A stretch of 64,000 nt of DNA from an uncultured Candidatus Melainabacteria bacterium (GCA_934754515.1 CAKVIG010000005.1:1-64000), one strand, 5' to 3'. Shown: positions 54,417-63,963, counted from the first letter of the stretch. Made by a program: numbers and translations. Notes: generated by a model not told the origin, from the sequence alone.

Positions 54417-54995
54417 TTAAACAAAGGACTTTTCTAGTTCATTTCTGTAGTATGTCAAATATTGTGATAATGGTATTTGAATATCTTCTGCTATTTTTAT
54501 TAATTCATTTAAATCTTTTATTGAATACTCTATTGTTCCATTACTTTCAATAGAATTAATTTTTGTTTTTAAATCTTTTATCAAAAATAATAATTTTGTT
54601 CGTAACTGTAAAATATTTTCAGGAGCAATAATCCAAAGCTTAGCTTCATAGTTTTTTATATTATCCCAGGACAAATATAGATTTTGTTTTGCCTCCACTA
54701 TATCACTACCTTTATACGAAGCTTCTAATACTCCATTTAAAATAGTTAAAAATGTTTTTATTGAATTATTAAAATCGTATAATTGACTAAAATGTTCTGT
54801 ATAAATTTTATATTTTTCTTCAAAAATAAATTGTTTATGCATTTTTTCTATATCTAATTTTTTGGTTTTGTTAGGTAATATAAATGTAATAACTAAGGCT
54901 ATCCAGGCTGGAACAGATCTTATAGTTTCAATTGTAAGATTAAATATAGCATTGTGATGTGAATTAATAAAATTAAGAATGTGATTCATTTTCAT
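54417..54995 (-). CDS. 192-aa protein with N-terminal membrane helix
   Basis: One membrane helix about residues 25-42 (RSVPAWIALVITFILPN) followed by about 150 residues of helical soluble domain (KMHKQFIFEEKYKIYTEHFS, QLYDFNNSIKTFLTILNGVL, LNELIKIAEDIQIPLSQYLT). It overlaps the 270-aa gene by 23 bp and converges on the KAP gene. No family recognised; may be the membrane partner or effector of the cargo set. Confidence 0.65.
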   Translation of the reverse strand: MKMNHILNFINSHHNAIFNLTIETIRSVPAWIALVITFILPNKTKKLDIEKMHKQFIFEEKYKIYTEHFSQLYDFNNSIKTFLTILNGVLEASYKGSDIVEAKQNLYLSWDNIKNYEAKLWIIAPENILQLRTKLLFLIKDLKTKINSIESNGTIEYSIKDLNELIKIAEDIQIPLSQYLTYYRNELEKSFV

Positions 54996-55785
54996 CCTCT
55001 TGATTTACAACTTCAATATCAGTTACGGTGTAGCTTTTAATTTTATCATTTTGATAATTCACATAACCACTCGCACGATACAAATGTTTATAGAAATTAT
55101 CTTTTGTTCCAATTACACTTTGTTTCAAGGTTGCACTTGCAAATTCTATTTTTTTAGCTTTATCACTAAACTCTTTTATTATAACTTTATCACCTTTTGA
55201 CTGTGAACTATTCTGTGTTTGGTAAAAATATAAAAGCTTGTCAGTAAAAGTATTATTTTTTATTTCATTATACATTGCAATTTGCTCGGTTGCATTACTG
55301 TAAATTGCAAACCCCTGTTTACTTGGAATGGTTACCTTTTTAATTTCTTGATTATTTTGTGTGATATTCATTTCTAATTCCATTCCAAAATCATTTTGAA
55401 ATATTTGCGAAATATTTTGAACATCTTGGCAGTTCTTTTTAGTATACTGTGGAAGCAAACATGGTTTTTCATTTTGGTCTTTTTGGGAAAAATCGTTTAG
55501 TAAAGTTACTAAGTAATCATAAAATCCAACCAAAACTTCATAGTTCAAATAAGGAGTTATACAGTCAGATGCTACTAAAGCTACGATTGTAAATATCTGA
55601 CTACCTGGCTTAACGGCTGAAATTGCTAAATTTGTTTGACAATTAGACATTTTAAGGTCGAATTTCTTGCCTAAGTTTGCATTAAATTCATTTTCTATCC
55701 CTGCAAATAGAATAGATAAATCTTTCAGTTGTACTGGTTTTGTATTTTTTAAGCGAATATTTATTTCATAATTATAATCTTGCAT
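54973..55785 (-). CDS. 270-aa unknown protein paired with the 192-aa membrane protein
   Basis: N-terminal half pattern YEINIRLKNTKPVQLKDLSI, LFAGIENEFNANLGKKF and SAVKPGSQIFTIVALVAS resembles uncharacterised proteins of defence islands that start with a similar strand-helix set; I cannot name the family. The C-terminal half is beta-rich (FAIYSNATEQIAMYNEIKNN, GYVNYQNDKIKSYTVTDIEV). Translationally coupled with the membrane protein. Last cargo of element 2 before the right arm. Confidence 0.6.
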   Translation of the reverse strand: MQDYNYEINIRLKNTKPVQLKDLSILFAGIENEFNANLGKKFDLKMSNCQTNLAISAVKPGSQIFTIVALVASDCITPYLNYEVLVGFYDYLVTLLNDFSQKDQNEKPCLLPQYTKKNCQDVQNISQIFQNDFGMELEMNITQNNQEIKKVTIPSKQGFAIYSNATEQIAMYNEIKNNTFTDKLLYFYQTQNSSQSKGDKVIIKEFSDKAKKIEFASATLKQSVIGTKDNFYKHLYRASGYVNYQNDKIKSYTVTDIEVVNQEDENESHS

Positions 55786-56012
55786 ATCCCTTAAGCTATC
55801 CTTATTTTAATAATTTCTATAAGGCAATTATACAATGATATTGGACAAAATCAAATATGAGAAATAATAGTGTGAAGTTTCATAAAGTGAAAAAACTCAA
55901 TCTACATTTTTTACGCAAAAATTTTTCAATCTTCAACTCTAAAAAATGCGGATTTCTGACATACTTCAATCCTACATTACTAGGCGATTTTGGTGATATC
56001 GAGTTTTAAATC

Positions 56013-56035
56013 GTATGTCAAGGTCCACCATTTAA
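56013..56035. other. Attachment site, right end of element 2
   Basis: GTATGTCAAGG followed by TCCACCATTTAA; the 12-mer is shared with 20153 and 38938. To the right is chromosomal DNA, including what appears to be the original tRNA-Ala terminator. Confidence 0.75.
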
Positions 56036-56040
56036 AATCA

Positions 56041-56062
56041 AGAGCCGAAAGGCTCTTTTTTA
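56041..56062 (+). terminator. Displaced native terminator of tRNA-Ala
   Basis: GAGCC-GAAA-GGCTC with TTTTTTAG lies directly right of the att core, at the spacing seen for the element-carried hairpins. It is separated from its tRNA by about 35.9 kb. Confidence 0.65.
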
Positions 56063-56092
56063 GTGCGTTTTTAAAGACTTTATAAAGAAGTA

Positions 56093-56131
56093 TTTGTAAT
56101 AAAAAAGACATCTTATTTAAGATGTCTTTAA
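56093..56131. terminator. Hairpin, likely terminator of the integrase remnant or RM operon
   Basis: A perfect inverted repeat AAAGACATCTTA/TAAGATGTCTTT near 56106-56131 lies past the integrase remnant. There is no strong T-run on the minus strand. Confidence 0.4.
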
Positions 56132-56176
56132 AAGGTTGTGTCCATAATATGTCCACTTGTAATATTGAATTAAAAA

Positions 56177-56349
56177 CTAGTAGTATGAGTTAAGAACCTC
56201 AATAGCTTCCTGTTTTGAGTCAGATACAACATGTGCGTATCTCATGGTAGTACTTATACTTGAAAGCCCTAATATATCTTGTACAATTAGTATAGCGACT
56301 TGGATAACTTCTTCAATACGACCTTCTTTCAGATGTAACACATACATCG
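56177..56349 (-). pseudogene. C-terminal remnant of a tyrosine integrase
   Basis: About 56 codons from ATG 56349 read HLKEGRIEEVIQVAILIVQD, then ILGLSSISTTMRYAHVVSDS, the end of a phage-type integrase (ILGHSS.TT.RYAH) with the catalytic Tyr region. The usual HxLR segment and everything N-terminal are missing. It lies right of the att site, between the displaced tRNA terminator and a methyltransferase gene, so an older integrase-type element once used the same locus. Confidence 0.7.
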
Positions 56350-56386
56350 CTCTAAAGAGATAAAAGTCAAATCTAAAAATTAAGAA

Positions 56387-57391
56387 CTAAACAACAACTA
56401 AATCTTTTTTATTTTTATTATTTAAATCATCAGGCATTGAACAATAAACTATTTGGTTAGCAATACGCTTTATTACAGATACACAAACTGAATTGCCTGC
56501 CTGTTTATATAATTTTGCATCACTCATATTTAATGGCAATTTAAAACTTTTATCAAATCCTTGTGTGTTAAAACATTCGTGTGGAGTCATTTTACGTATA
56601 CCATATTTTGTTTTAATAATACATACATTATGCCCTCCTTCTCCCTGATTGGCAGTTAAGGTTGGAACTACTCCGCTTTTATTTTTTCTTACATATTTTC
56701 TTCGCCACTGATAGATCGCTTTATTATCGTCCATAGCTTCTACAAGTTTTTCATATAAATTCCCTTTATATTTATTAGGCGTATAATAATATTTTTCGTC
56801 AAATTTTTCATCAAAATTTATAATATCATCTAAGCCAGTAGTTAATTTTATTGGTAATGGAAATTCAAAATTTCTCCATAAATCTTTGTCTTTAAATGCA
56901 ACTATGTAAATACGTTCTCTATTTTGTGGTATATTTCCATATTCCATAGCGTTAAGTACGGAATATTTAACAAAATATCCTTGTTCTTTTAATTGATTTA
57001 TGATTACTAAAAAAGTATTTCCGTTATCATGTCCAACGAGATTTTTGACATTTTCTAAAAATATTATTTTAGGTTTTTTTGCTTTTATAATACGTACAAG
57101 TTCAAAGAACAATGTACCTCTACCTTTTTCATCTTCAAATCCCTGTCTTCTTCCTGCAACACTAAAAGCTTGGCAGGGAAATCCAGCTAACATAACATCA
57201 AAATTCGGAATTTCGTTTGCCTTAACATCTCTAATATCTCTACAATCAACTTTTAACTCGAAATTCTCTTCATAAGTTTTAGCAGGATAACAATCGAACT
57301 CATTGGCATAAATAGTTTTAAAGAATCCAGTACTTTCAAAACCTAGATCAATTCCACCGACTCCAGCAAAAAATGATGCACAAGTTAGCAT
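56387..57391 (-). CDS. DNA (cytosine-5)-methyltransferase of a type II restriction-modification system
   Basis: 334 aa. Motif I ASFFAGVGGIDLGFES, catalytic motif IV AGFPCQAFSVAGRRQGFED, motif VI IIFLENVKNLVGHD, QNRERIYIVAFKD (motif VIII region), a target-recognition region about 195-265 and motif X QAGNSVCVSVIKRIA. It methylates cytosine-5 in the sequence cut by the partner endonuclease. Last gene of the operon with a C-type regulator and the endonuclease. Length is normal. Confidence 0.9.
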   Translation of the reverse strand: MLTCASFFAGVGGIDLGFESTGFFKTIYANEFDCYPAKTYEENFELKVDCRDIRDVKANEIPNFDVMLAGFPCQAFSVAGRRQGFEDEKGRGTLFFELVRIIKAKKPKIIFLENVKNLVGHDNGNTFLVIINQLKEQGYFVKYSVLNAMEYGNIPQNRERIYIVAFKDKDLWRNFEFPLPIKLTTGLDDIINFDEKFDEKYYYTPNKYKGNLYEKLVEAMDDNKAIYQWRRKYVRKNKSGVVPTLTANQGEGGHNVCIIKTKYGIRKMTPHECFNTQGFDKSFKLPLNMSDAKLYKQAGNSVCVSVIKRIANQIVYCSMPDDLNNKNKKDLVVV

Positions 57392-57468
57392 TTCACAACC
57401 TCCTCTATGTAATATAATCTTATAACAAAAATTGCGGCGCGTTGCAAATTTTTTACAATTATTAAAAA

Positions 57469-58020
57469 TTATTTTTGCTTGCGATTATCTTGAATTATTT
57501 TACATTTTCTAATGTCAAAAATTATATCTGGAATTAAGCCTTGTGCATCGACGAATAACTTTTGTAAACTTACATGAGGTCTGCGTTTTTGATTTTTCTG
57601 TTCTTGAATTGTTTGAGTTTTATTAGCCGGATATTTACCAAAGTCTTCAGAATTAATCTTTAAATCATATATATAAAGCAAATTGTCTGATAAATTAAAT
57701 CTTAAATATACCAAATTATCGAATTTACATTCTGGACCGAATGATGAAAGATCCCCATCAAAACGTGAAGAAGCTTTGAATTCAATTTTTTGCTTTGTTC
57801 TAGGGTCAGTTGCATCACCACATTCTGCACCTCTATTCCATAACAAATCTAAACAGTAACAGCCCATAGGTTCACTAATGGCATCAGGCATATTCATTCC
57901 TCGTCTACTATTATTAGAAATATAAGTATTAAGATCTTTCCATTTGAAATAAGCAGAACAAGTTTCGTCTATTCTTGCATCATCGATAGAAATTTGACCA
58001 AATTTTTTAAATTGTGTCAT
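57469..58020 (-). CDS. Type II restriction endonuclease, Bsp6I-like
   Basis: 183 aa from ATG 58020, preferred because GGAGG lies 7 bases upstream and the ORF-initial ATG would place this site inside the gene. Nuclease core: MNMPDAISEPMGCYCLDLLW, GAECGDATDPRTKQKIEFKA (D...E-x-K type PD-(D/E)xK) and FDNLVYLRFNLSDNLLYIYD. The layout resembles Bsp6I (GCNGC) enzymes; the assignment and specificity are from memory of the family. Lies between a C-type regulator and the C5 methyltransferase. Confidence 0.65.
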   Translation of the reverse strand: MTQFKKFGQISIDDARIDETCSAYFKWKDLNTYISNNSRRGMNMPDAISEPMGCYCLDLLWNRGAECGDATDPRTKQKIEFKASSRFDGDLSSFGPECKFDNLVYLRFNLSDNLLYIYDLKINSEDFGKYPANKTQTIQEQKNQKRRPHVSLQKLFVDAQGLIPDIIFDIRKCKIIQDNRKQK

Positions 58021-58034
58021 ATATAATTCCTCCA

Positions 58035-58241
58035 TTATTCGACAAACATTTTATAGGTTTCAACTTCTAGAGCATCTGCAATCTTTTGTACATTTTCTAA
58101 TGCTATACTACGCTGAAACCTCTCGATATCACTAATATATGTACGATGTAAGCCCGCAATTTCTGCGAATTTTTCTTGCGAAAATCCTTTTATTTTTCTA
58201 TACTTTCTAAGATTTGTTCCAAAAACTCTTAAAATATCCAT
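58035..58241 (-). CDS. XRE-type controller (C) protein of the RM system
   Basis: 68 aa from ATG 58241. HTH: LRKYRKIKGFSQEKFAEIAG, LHRTYISDIERFQRSIALEN, VQKIADALEVETYKMFVE. Typical size of C proteins that switch on the endonuclease after the methyltransferase. No ribosome-binding site is evident before ATG, as in leaderless C genes. It runs into the endonuclease gene: the stop overlaps the region of its start. Confidence 0.85.
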   Translation of the reverse strand: MDILRVFGTNLRKYRKIKGFSQEKFAEIAGLHRTYISDIERFQRSIALENVQKIADALEVETYKMFVE

Positions 58242-58271
58242 TAATATATGATAACTTTTTGAACACAATCA

Positions 58272-58281
58272 GTCTACAGAC
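58272..58281. promoter_or_regulatory. Candidate C-box upstream of the controller gene
   Basis: GTCTACAGAC, a perfect palindrome (GTCT-AC-AGAC-type arms) about 30 bp upstream of the C-protein start, in a setting like the GACT/AGTC operators of C proteins. Confidence 0.4.
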
Positions 58282-58463
58282 AATAAGAGTATTTTATCTT
58301 AACAAAGATTCTATTTATATATTTTGAATTATAATAAAAATATGACAAGCGAGTTTGAAATATATATAAGAGTTCTTATGTAACAATATTTTATATAATT
58401 AAATCTTCTTGTATTATAATAATGAAAGCATTTTAATCGGTCATTTAAAAATTAGAGGTTTTA

Positions 58464-58682
58464 ATGAAAAAAGTATTGTTTTCTATTATCTTATTAATCG
58501 GTTTGTTTTTGCCATTAAATAGTTTTGCAGATACGGTTGTTTACAATACAAAAACAGGGAAATACCACGCGCAGAGTTGCGCCAGTGCCAAAAAGTGTAC
58601 TGTTAATTGTATAAAAATTGATAGAAAACAAGCCATTCAGCGTGGTGGTGTGCCTTGCAAAATTTGTGGCGCCAGAAATTAA
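58464..58682 (+). CDS. Small secreted protein with Cys motifs (Ada-like metal-binding domain)
   Basis: 72 aa. Signal peptide MKKVLFSIILLIGLFLPLNS ending AFA (about residue 22). Mature part VVYNTKTGKYHAQSCASAKK, then a basic stretch and GGVPCKICGARN. The CxxC end and first Cys pattern resemble the Ada-type metal-binding domain found as a short tail in secreted nucleases. A promoter-like AT-rich region and GAGG site precede it. Probably periplasmic. Confidence 0.6.
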   Translation: MKKVLFSIILLIGLFLPLNSFADTVVYNTKTGKYHAQSCASAKKCTVNCIKIDRKQAIQRGGVPCKICGARN

Positions 58683-58764
58683 ACCAATAATTAAAATGTG
58701 CCATTTGTTTAATAACGTTTGTTTGCTACAACCTGTAAACAACATTGTTCAGCATCCTCAACGA

Positions 58765-59394
58765 TTATGAATATACAAACTCGTGTGTTCCGTCTTCATT
58801 CAAAATTAAAGCACACAAATGAGCATTCGGATATTTTCCGCAACCCAAATCTATACAGATTTTGCCTTCATCAATATAAGGTTCATCAAACTCTGTATGC
58901 CCAAAAATAATTTTCTGAGGAAGCTTATGCTTAGAATAAATAAATTTTCCTCTTATATACACTAAGTCTACTTCGTCTTGTTCTTCTAAAGAATAATCCG
59001 GATTAATTCCCGCATGCACAAACAAATATTTATCAGTCAAATAATAGAACTTTAAATTTCTAAAAAATTCTCCATGAATTTTAAAAATATTTTCAAAGCT
59101 TCCATAACTTCTAACCGTTGCAGGTCCGCCATAATTGTCAAACAAAAATTGGTAATAGTTATCAGTTTTCGCGTGTAAAAGAGCATATTCGTGCGAACCG
59201 ATAAGATAGATGCATTTATTGGTTTCCGACTGCTGAATTACTCTATCCACAACTCCTCGAGAATCAGGACCGCGATCAATATAATCCCCCATAAATACAA
59301 AAATATCATCAGGTCTTGTATCAATTTGACTCAAAACACTTTCAAGTTTTTTTAATTCTCCGTGAATATCAGTAATTGCTATATATCTTGGCAT
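58765..59394 (-). CDS. Metallophosphatase, serine/threonine phosphatase (PrpA/ApaH-like)
   Basis: 209 aa from ATG 59394 (GGGGAG upstream). YIAITDIHGELKKLESVLSQ (D-x-H), FVFMGDYIDRGPDSRGVVDR (GDxxDRG), CIYLIGSHEYALLHA (GNHE variant with Ser), FVHAGINPDY, IIFGHTEFDEPY. Dinuclear-metal calcineurin-type fold; family members dephosphorylate phosphoproteins or cleave diadenosine tetraphosphate. The Asn-to-Ser change in GNHE is notable. It is divergent from rimO. Confidence 0.85.
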   Translation of the reverse strand: MPRYIAITDIHGELKKLESVLSQIDTRPDDIFVFMGDYIDRGPDSRGVVDRVIQQSETNKCIYLIGSHEYALLHAKTDNYYQFLFDNYGGPATVRSYGSFENIFKIHGEFFRNLKFYYLTDKYLFVHAGINPDYSLEEQDEVDLVYIRGKFIYSKHKLPQKIIFGHTEFDEPYIDEGKICIDLGCGKYPNAHLCALILNEDGTHEFVYS

Positions 59395-59485
59395 AATGTA
59401 TCTCCCCAAATACATTATAACATGCAGAATTATCAAAAGTTTGCAACGTTTATACAGTAACATTCTTTTATGCTACAATTTGGAT

Positions 59486-60787
59486 ATGAAAAAGATAGCA
59501 TTAGTTAGTCACGGTTGTGCAAAAAATTTAGTAGATTCAGAATTAATTTTAGGGCTTTTGGCTCAAAATGGTTATGAAATTACGCTTAATGAAGAAGAAA
59601 CGGACACTGTAATCGTTAATACATGTTCATTTATTTGTGATGCGGAACGCGAATCAATCCGCACGATACTAGAACTTATCGAAGCAGGTAAAAAGGTTAT
59701 TGTAACAGGCTGCTTGGCTCAAAAACATCCTGAAGAATTAAAAAAAGAAATTCCTGAGCTTGCAGGGATTGTCGGTGCAACGGACTTTACTAAAATTATC
59801 GAAGTTCTTAAAAAGATTGATGGCGAATATGTTTGTGAAGTCAGCGAAAAACCAAACTATATTTATCCTGAAAATATTGAACGCCAACAAATTACAATGG
59901 GCGCAAGCTCTTATATAAAAATTGCTGACGGTTGTAACTATCGTTGCGGTTATTGTATTATTCCATATTTGCGCGGTGATTATCACTCAAGAAAAATGGA
60001 AGATATTATTGAAGAAGCAAAAAAACTTGTTAAAAAAGGTGTTACGGAAATTATTTTAATTGCACAAGATACGACAGGTTATGGCGTTGATTTATACAAA
60101 AAACCTATGCTTGCAAAACTTCTAGAAGAATTAAACAAAATCGAAGGTTTGGGTTGGATTAGAATTATGTATGCTTATCCTACTCAAATGACGGACGAGC
60201 TTTTAGATACAATCGCAAGATTGGATAAAGTGGTTAAATATGTTGATATTCCGCTACAGCATTCACATCCTGAAATGCTTAAGATGATGAATCGTCCGTC
60301 TTTCGATTATCGTCCGATGATTGAAAACATCAGAAAACGTATTCCTAATGTTTCAATCAGAACTGCTTTTATTGTAGGTTATCCTGGTGAAACAGAAGAA
60401 CATTTTGAACACTTGTGCGATTTTGTTCGTGATATGAAGTTTGATAGAATGGGTGTGTTTACTTATTCAAGAGAAAAAGGAACTCCTTCATACAGTATGC
60501 CGAACAGAGTCGGAGCAAGAGTCGCTAAACAGCGTTACAAAAAACTTATGGAAATTCAACAGGGGATTTCTATTGAGCGTAACAGAAGTTTTATCGGCAA
60601 AACTATTCCTTGCATAATCGAATGTTACGCGGATAACGGAGAAATAGTAGCACGTTCCCAATATGATGCACCCGAAATTGATGGTATTGTTAATATTAAA
60701 ACCGATAAACATGTTGTTCCGGGTGATATAGAGCCGGTTAAGATTATTGACGCTACGGAGTATGACTTAGTAGGAAAAATTGTGTAA
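59486..60787 (+). CDS. rimO: Ribosomal protein S12 methylthiotransferase RimO
   Basis: 433 aa from ATG 59486, where the protein begins MKKIALVSHGCAKNLVDSEL. N-terminal UPF0004 domain with Cys ligands (HGCAKN, NTCSFICDAERES, VTGCLAQ), radical SAM motif CNYRCGYCIIPYLRGDYHSR (about residue 149), and C-terminal TRAM domain. It adds a methylthio group to Asp of ribosomal protein S12. The upstream 30 codons before this ATG lie in the divergent promoter. Confidence 0.92.
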   Translation: MKKIALVSHGCAKNLVDSELILGLLAQNGYEITLNEEETDTVIVNTCSFICDAERESIRTILELIEAGKKVIVTGCLAQKHPEELKKEIPELAGIVGATDFTKIIEVLKKIDGEYVCEVSEKPNYIYPENIERQQITMGASSYIKIADGCNYRCGYCIIPYLRGDYHSRKMEDIIEEAKKLVKKGVTEIILIAQDTTGYGVDLYKKPMLAKLLEELNKIEGLGWIRIMYAYPTQMTDELLDTIARLDKVVKYVDIPLQHSHPEMLKMMNRPSFDYRPMIENIRKRIPNVSIRTAFIVGYPGETEEHFEHLCDFVRDMKFDRMGVFTYSREKGTPSYSMPNRVGARVAKQRYKKLMEIQQGISIERNRSFIGKTIPCIIECYADNGEIVARSQYDAPEIDGIVNIKTDKHVVPGDIEPVKIIDATEYDLVGKIV

Positions 60788-60849
60788 ATTTTTATTTACA
60801 ATAAGTCAATTCTTCATATTTACAAAACTTACTTCATTGGAAGGTAAAT

Positions 60850-61443
60850 ATGAAAATAAATTTTGTTAACTCAATTGACCCGATTTTAAGACAGTGTAAA
60901 ACTCCAGCCGTAGAAGTAGGTGCTAACATGCGCTATACAATTGGCGATGCAAAAATTGCCAAGAATATTTTTTCTACGGGATTTCATACTTGTTCCGGAT
61001 TTGAGCTTAATGCGGGGGAAATGAATTTAGCCGGACATATTAAGCCCGAAGGTTTTAATCCAAGAAACTTTTCTGAAGCATTTGAGAGAATAGTAAAAAA
61101 TTTTCAAGATAAGTACGGTGAAGTTAAAGCGCTTGTACTCGGAGGGCGAGAAAGTGCTTTCCGCGACCCGCATTCTGACACAACAAGTAATGAAGTTTAT
61201 GCAACCATGTGTGAAGTATTAAGCACTAAGTGTAATATTCCTGATGAAAAATTCGCATCAATTTTAGGGAAATTTAAAGATATAAAAAGCAATGACGATA
61301 TCGCAATTATTGGAGATAGAGTTTTTATTGCAAACAAAGAGTTTGAAAAGGCTGGAATACCAAATTCTTCAAAAGAAAACATTGAAAGTACTCTAGGTAA
61401 TATTTACGAAGACGTTATTATTCCAAGAGAGTTTTTAGCTTAG
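60850..61443 (+). CDS. CheD-like deamidase-fold protein
   Basis: 197 aa. GFHTCSGFELNAGEMNLAGH supplies a Cys and a later His in the arrangement of CheD/CNF1-type deamidases, followed by KALVLGGRESAFRDPHSD, and a C-terminal helical region with KFASILGKFKDIKSNDD. CheD deamidates chemoreceptor glutamines, but no chemotaxis genes are near. Starts MKINFVNSIDP, the lineage-type opening. The catalytic assignment is by pattern only. Confidence 0.5.
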   Translation: MKINFVNSIDPILRQCKTPAVEVGANMRYTIGDAKIAKNIFSTGFHTCSGFELNAGEMNLAGHIKPEGFNPRNFSEAFERIVKNFQDKYGEVKALVLGGRESAFRDPHSDTTSNEVYATMCEVLSTKCNIPDEKFASILGKFKDIKSNDDIAIIGDRVFIANKEFEKAGIPNSSKENIESTLGNIYEDVIIPREFLA

Positions 61444-61479
61444 ACTTGTTGCTAATTAGTATCGAGTATAATGGATTGC

Positions 61480-61580
61480 TTCGTCACCCTAAATCATCGC
61501 TGTTCCTCTCAATGACTTGGCGTCAAAAATACAAGCGTGCAGTCATTGCGAGGGCGATTAGCCCGTGGCAATCCAGGTTT
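61480..61580. repeat. Dispersed GTCATTGCGAGG-type repeat
   Basis: GTCACCCTAAATCATCG ... CAGTCATTGCGAGGGCGAT ... GTGGCAATCCAGG is a REP-like palindromic unit found in many genomes of low-GC host-associated bacteria. It overlaps no gene. Confidence 0.55.
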
Positions 61581-62752
<1,172 letters not shown>

Positions 62753-62820
62753 TTATTTAAAATTTTTATGGTGCAAAAAATTGCACCCTACGATTTTGGA
62801 ATTTCCCGATGTTTATTATA

Positions 62821-62884
62821 AAAAAGTAGGTCAGGCATTGCCTGACAAAAATGTTATTGTCAGGCAATGCCTGACCTACTTTTT
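62821..62884. repeat. 27-bp perfect inverted repeat
   Basis: Two 27-bp arms (62821-62847 and 62858-62884) with a 10-nt loop; arms start AAAAAGTAGGTCAGGCATTG. It lies between tgt and ndk on noncoding DNA. It would form a very stable hairpin on either strand. Either a small palindromic repeat element or a bidirectional terminator. Confidence 0.75.
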
Positions 62885-62990
62885 ATATCACATTATGAAT
62901 CAAAGTTAAAAATAAAAAATTTATTAACAACTTTCCACTTTCAACTTTAAACTGTCAACTATTACAACATTTTTGAGTTTTATGTCGAGA

Positions 62991-63470
62991 TTACCCCTGA
63001 AAGCGTTCTTCTTCGTAAGTAATCATTTCAAGCATTGATTGCCAGTTATCAAAGATTTCTTCCGGCTTAAAGTAAATACCGATTTCTCTTTGAGCACTTT
63101 CCAAGGAATCAGAAGCGTGAACAACATTGTATTCCATAACTTGTGCAAAATCTGCTCTGATTGTACCCATATCTGCTTTTAGAGGGCTTGTAGCACCTAC
63201 CATGTGACGTACGCTTTCTACTGCTTCGTAGCCTTCAATTACCATTGCAACAATTGGTCCGCTTGTAATATAGTGTACAAGTCTGTTGTAGAATGGTTTT
63301 CCGTAGTGTTCTTCATAGTGCTTTGCTGCAATTTCAGGTGTTACTTGAAGCAATTTCATTGCAACAATCTTGAAGCCTTTGTTTTCAAATCTTTCAAGAA
63401 TTTTACCGATTAATCCTCTTTTCACACCATCCGGTTTGATGGCAACAAATGTTCTTTCTTCTGTTTTCAT
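62991..63470 (-). CDS. ndk: Nucleoside diphosphate kinase
   Basis: 159 aa from ATG 63470 (TAGGAGAGATT upstream); an earlier ATG lacks a site. ERTFVAIKPDGVKRGLIGKI, HYEEHYGKPFYNRLVHYITS, SGPIVAMVIEGYEAVESVRH, MVGATSPLKADMGTIRADFA and NVVHASDS with the catalytic His. Balances NTP pools. Slightly longer than the usual about 140-150 aa through the C-terminal IFDNWQSMLEMITYEEERFQ. Confidence 0.93.
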   Translation of the reverse strand: MKTEERTFVAIKPDGVKRGLIGKILERFENKGFKIVAMKLLQVTPEIAAKHYEEHYGKPFYNRLVHYITSGPIVAMVIEGYEAVESVRHMVGATSPLKADMGTIRADFAQVMEYNVVHASDSLESAQREIGIYFKPEEIFDNWQSMLEMITYEEERFQG

Positions 63471-63534
63471 AATCTCTCCTATCAATTTCTATTAGACCAT
63501 AAACAGCAATTAAAGTAAAGTCGGGCTTTTTTAG

Positions 63535-63693
63535 TTAATAATACCCTCTCCCGTCCTTCGGACACCCTCCCCAAGTAAAATAAGCAAAAGGGGATGGAGT
63601 GACACTCGTTCAAATTTTGTAATATTTTGTGCGCAAAGTAAACGCGTCTTGTTCCCTCCCTTGGGGGAGGGGTAGGGGAGAGGGTATTATTAA
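63535..63693. mobile_element. Candidate MITE-like element with 18-bp inverted ends
   Basis: Perfect terminal inverted repeats TTAATAATACCCTCTCCC (63535-63552) and its complement (63676-63693), 159 bp total, no ORF. A second inner inverted pair ACCCTCCCCAAG/CTTGGGGGAGGG lies at 63563-63574 and about 63650-63672. The outer arms contain the CCCTCTCC motif of the dispersed repeats. Confidence 0.55.
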
Positions 63694-63744
63694 AATTACT
63701 AAACCTTTCTATTTTCCACTTTCCATTGTTACTTACACCAAGAT

Positions 63745-63963
63745 TTAGTTTGACGTCATCATCTTATACCCCAACGTCAAAGCTCCCATTACGCCCGCAG
63801 TTACTCCGCCATACTTAAGTGCTTTTTTCCATTGACCTTTTGTTTTTGTATTTTTAATTACATCAAAGATTTTTTGCTCAACTCCATCAGGTTTTGTAAA
63901 GCATTTCTTTTCTTTGTTCCAACATTTTTCTGTTAAATTCTTAAAAGTTTGATAGTTCGTCAT
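63745..63963 (-). CDS. Small hypothetical protein with one membrane helix
   Basis: 72 aa. Basic, MTNYQTFKNLTEKCWNKEKK with CWNKEKKCF (two Cys), then KIFDVIKNTKTKGQWKKALK and a Gly/Ala-rich helix YGGVTAGVMGALTLGYKMM ending in TSN. AAGAAATATG gives a plausible start site. Unknown family; size and style suit lineage-specific small membrane proteins. Confidence 0.5.
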   Translation of the reverse strand: MTNYQTFKNLTEKCWNKEKKCFTKPDGVEQKIFDVIKNTKTKGQWKKALKYGGVTAGVMGALTLGYKMMTSN

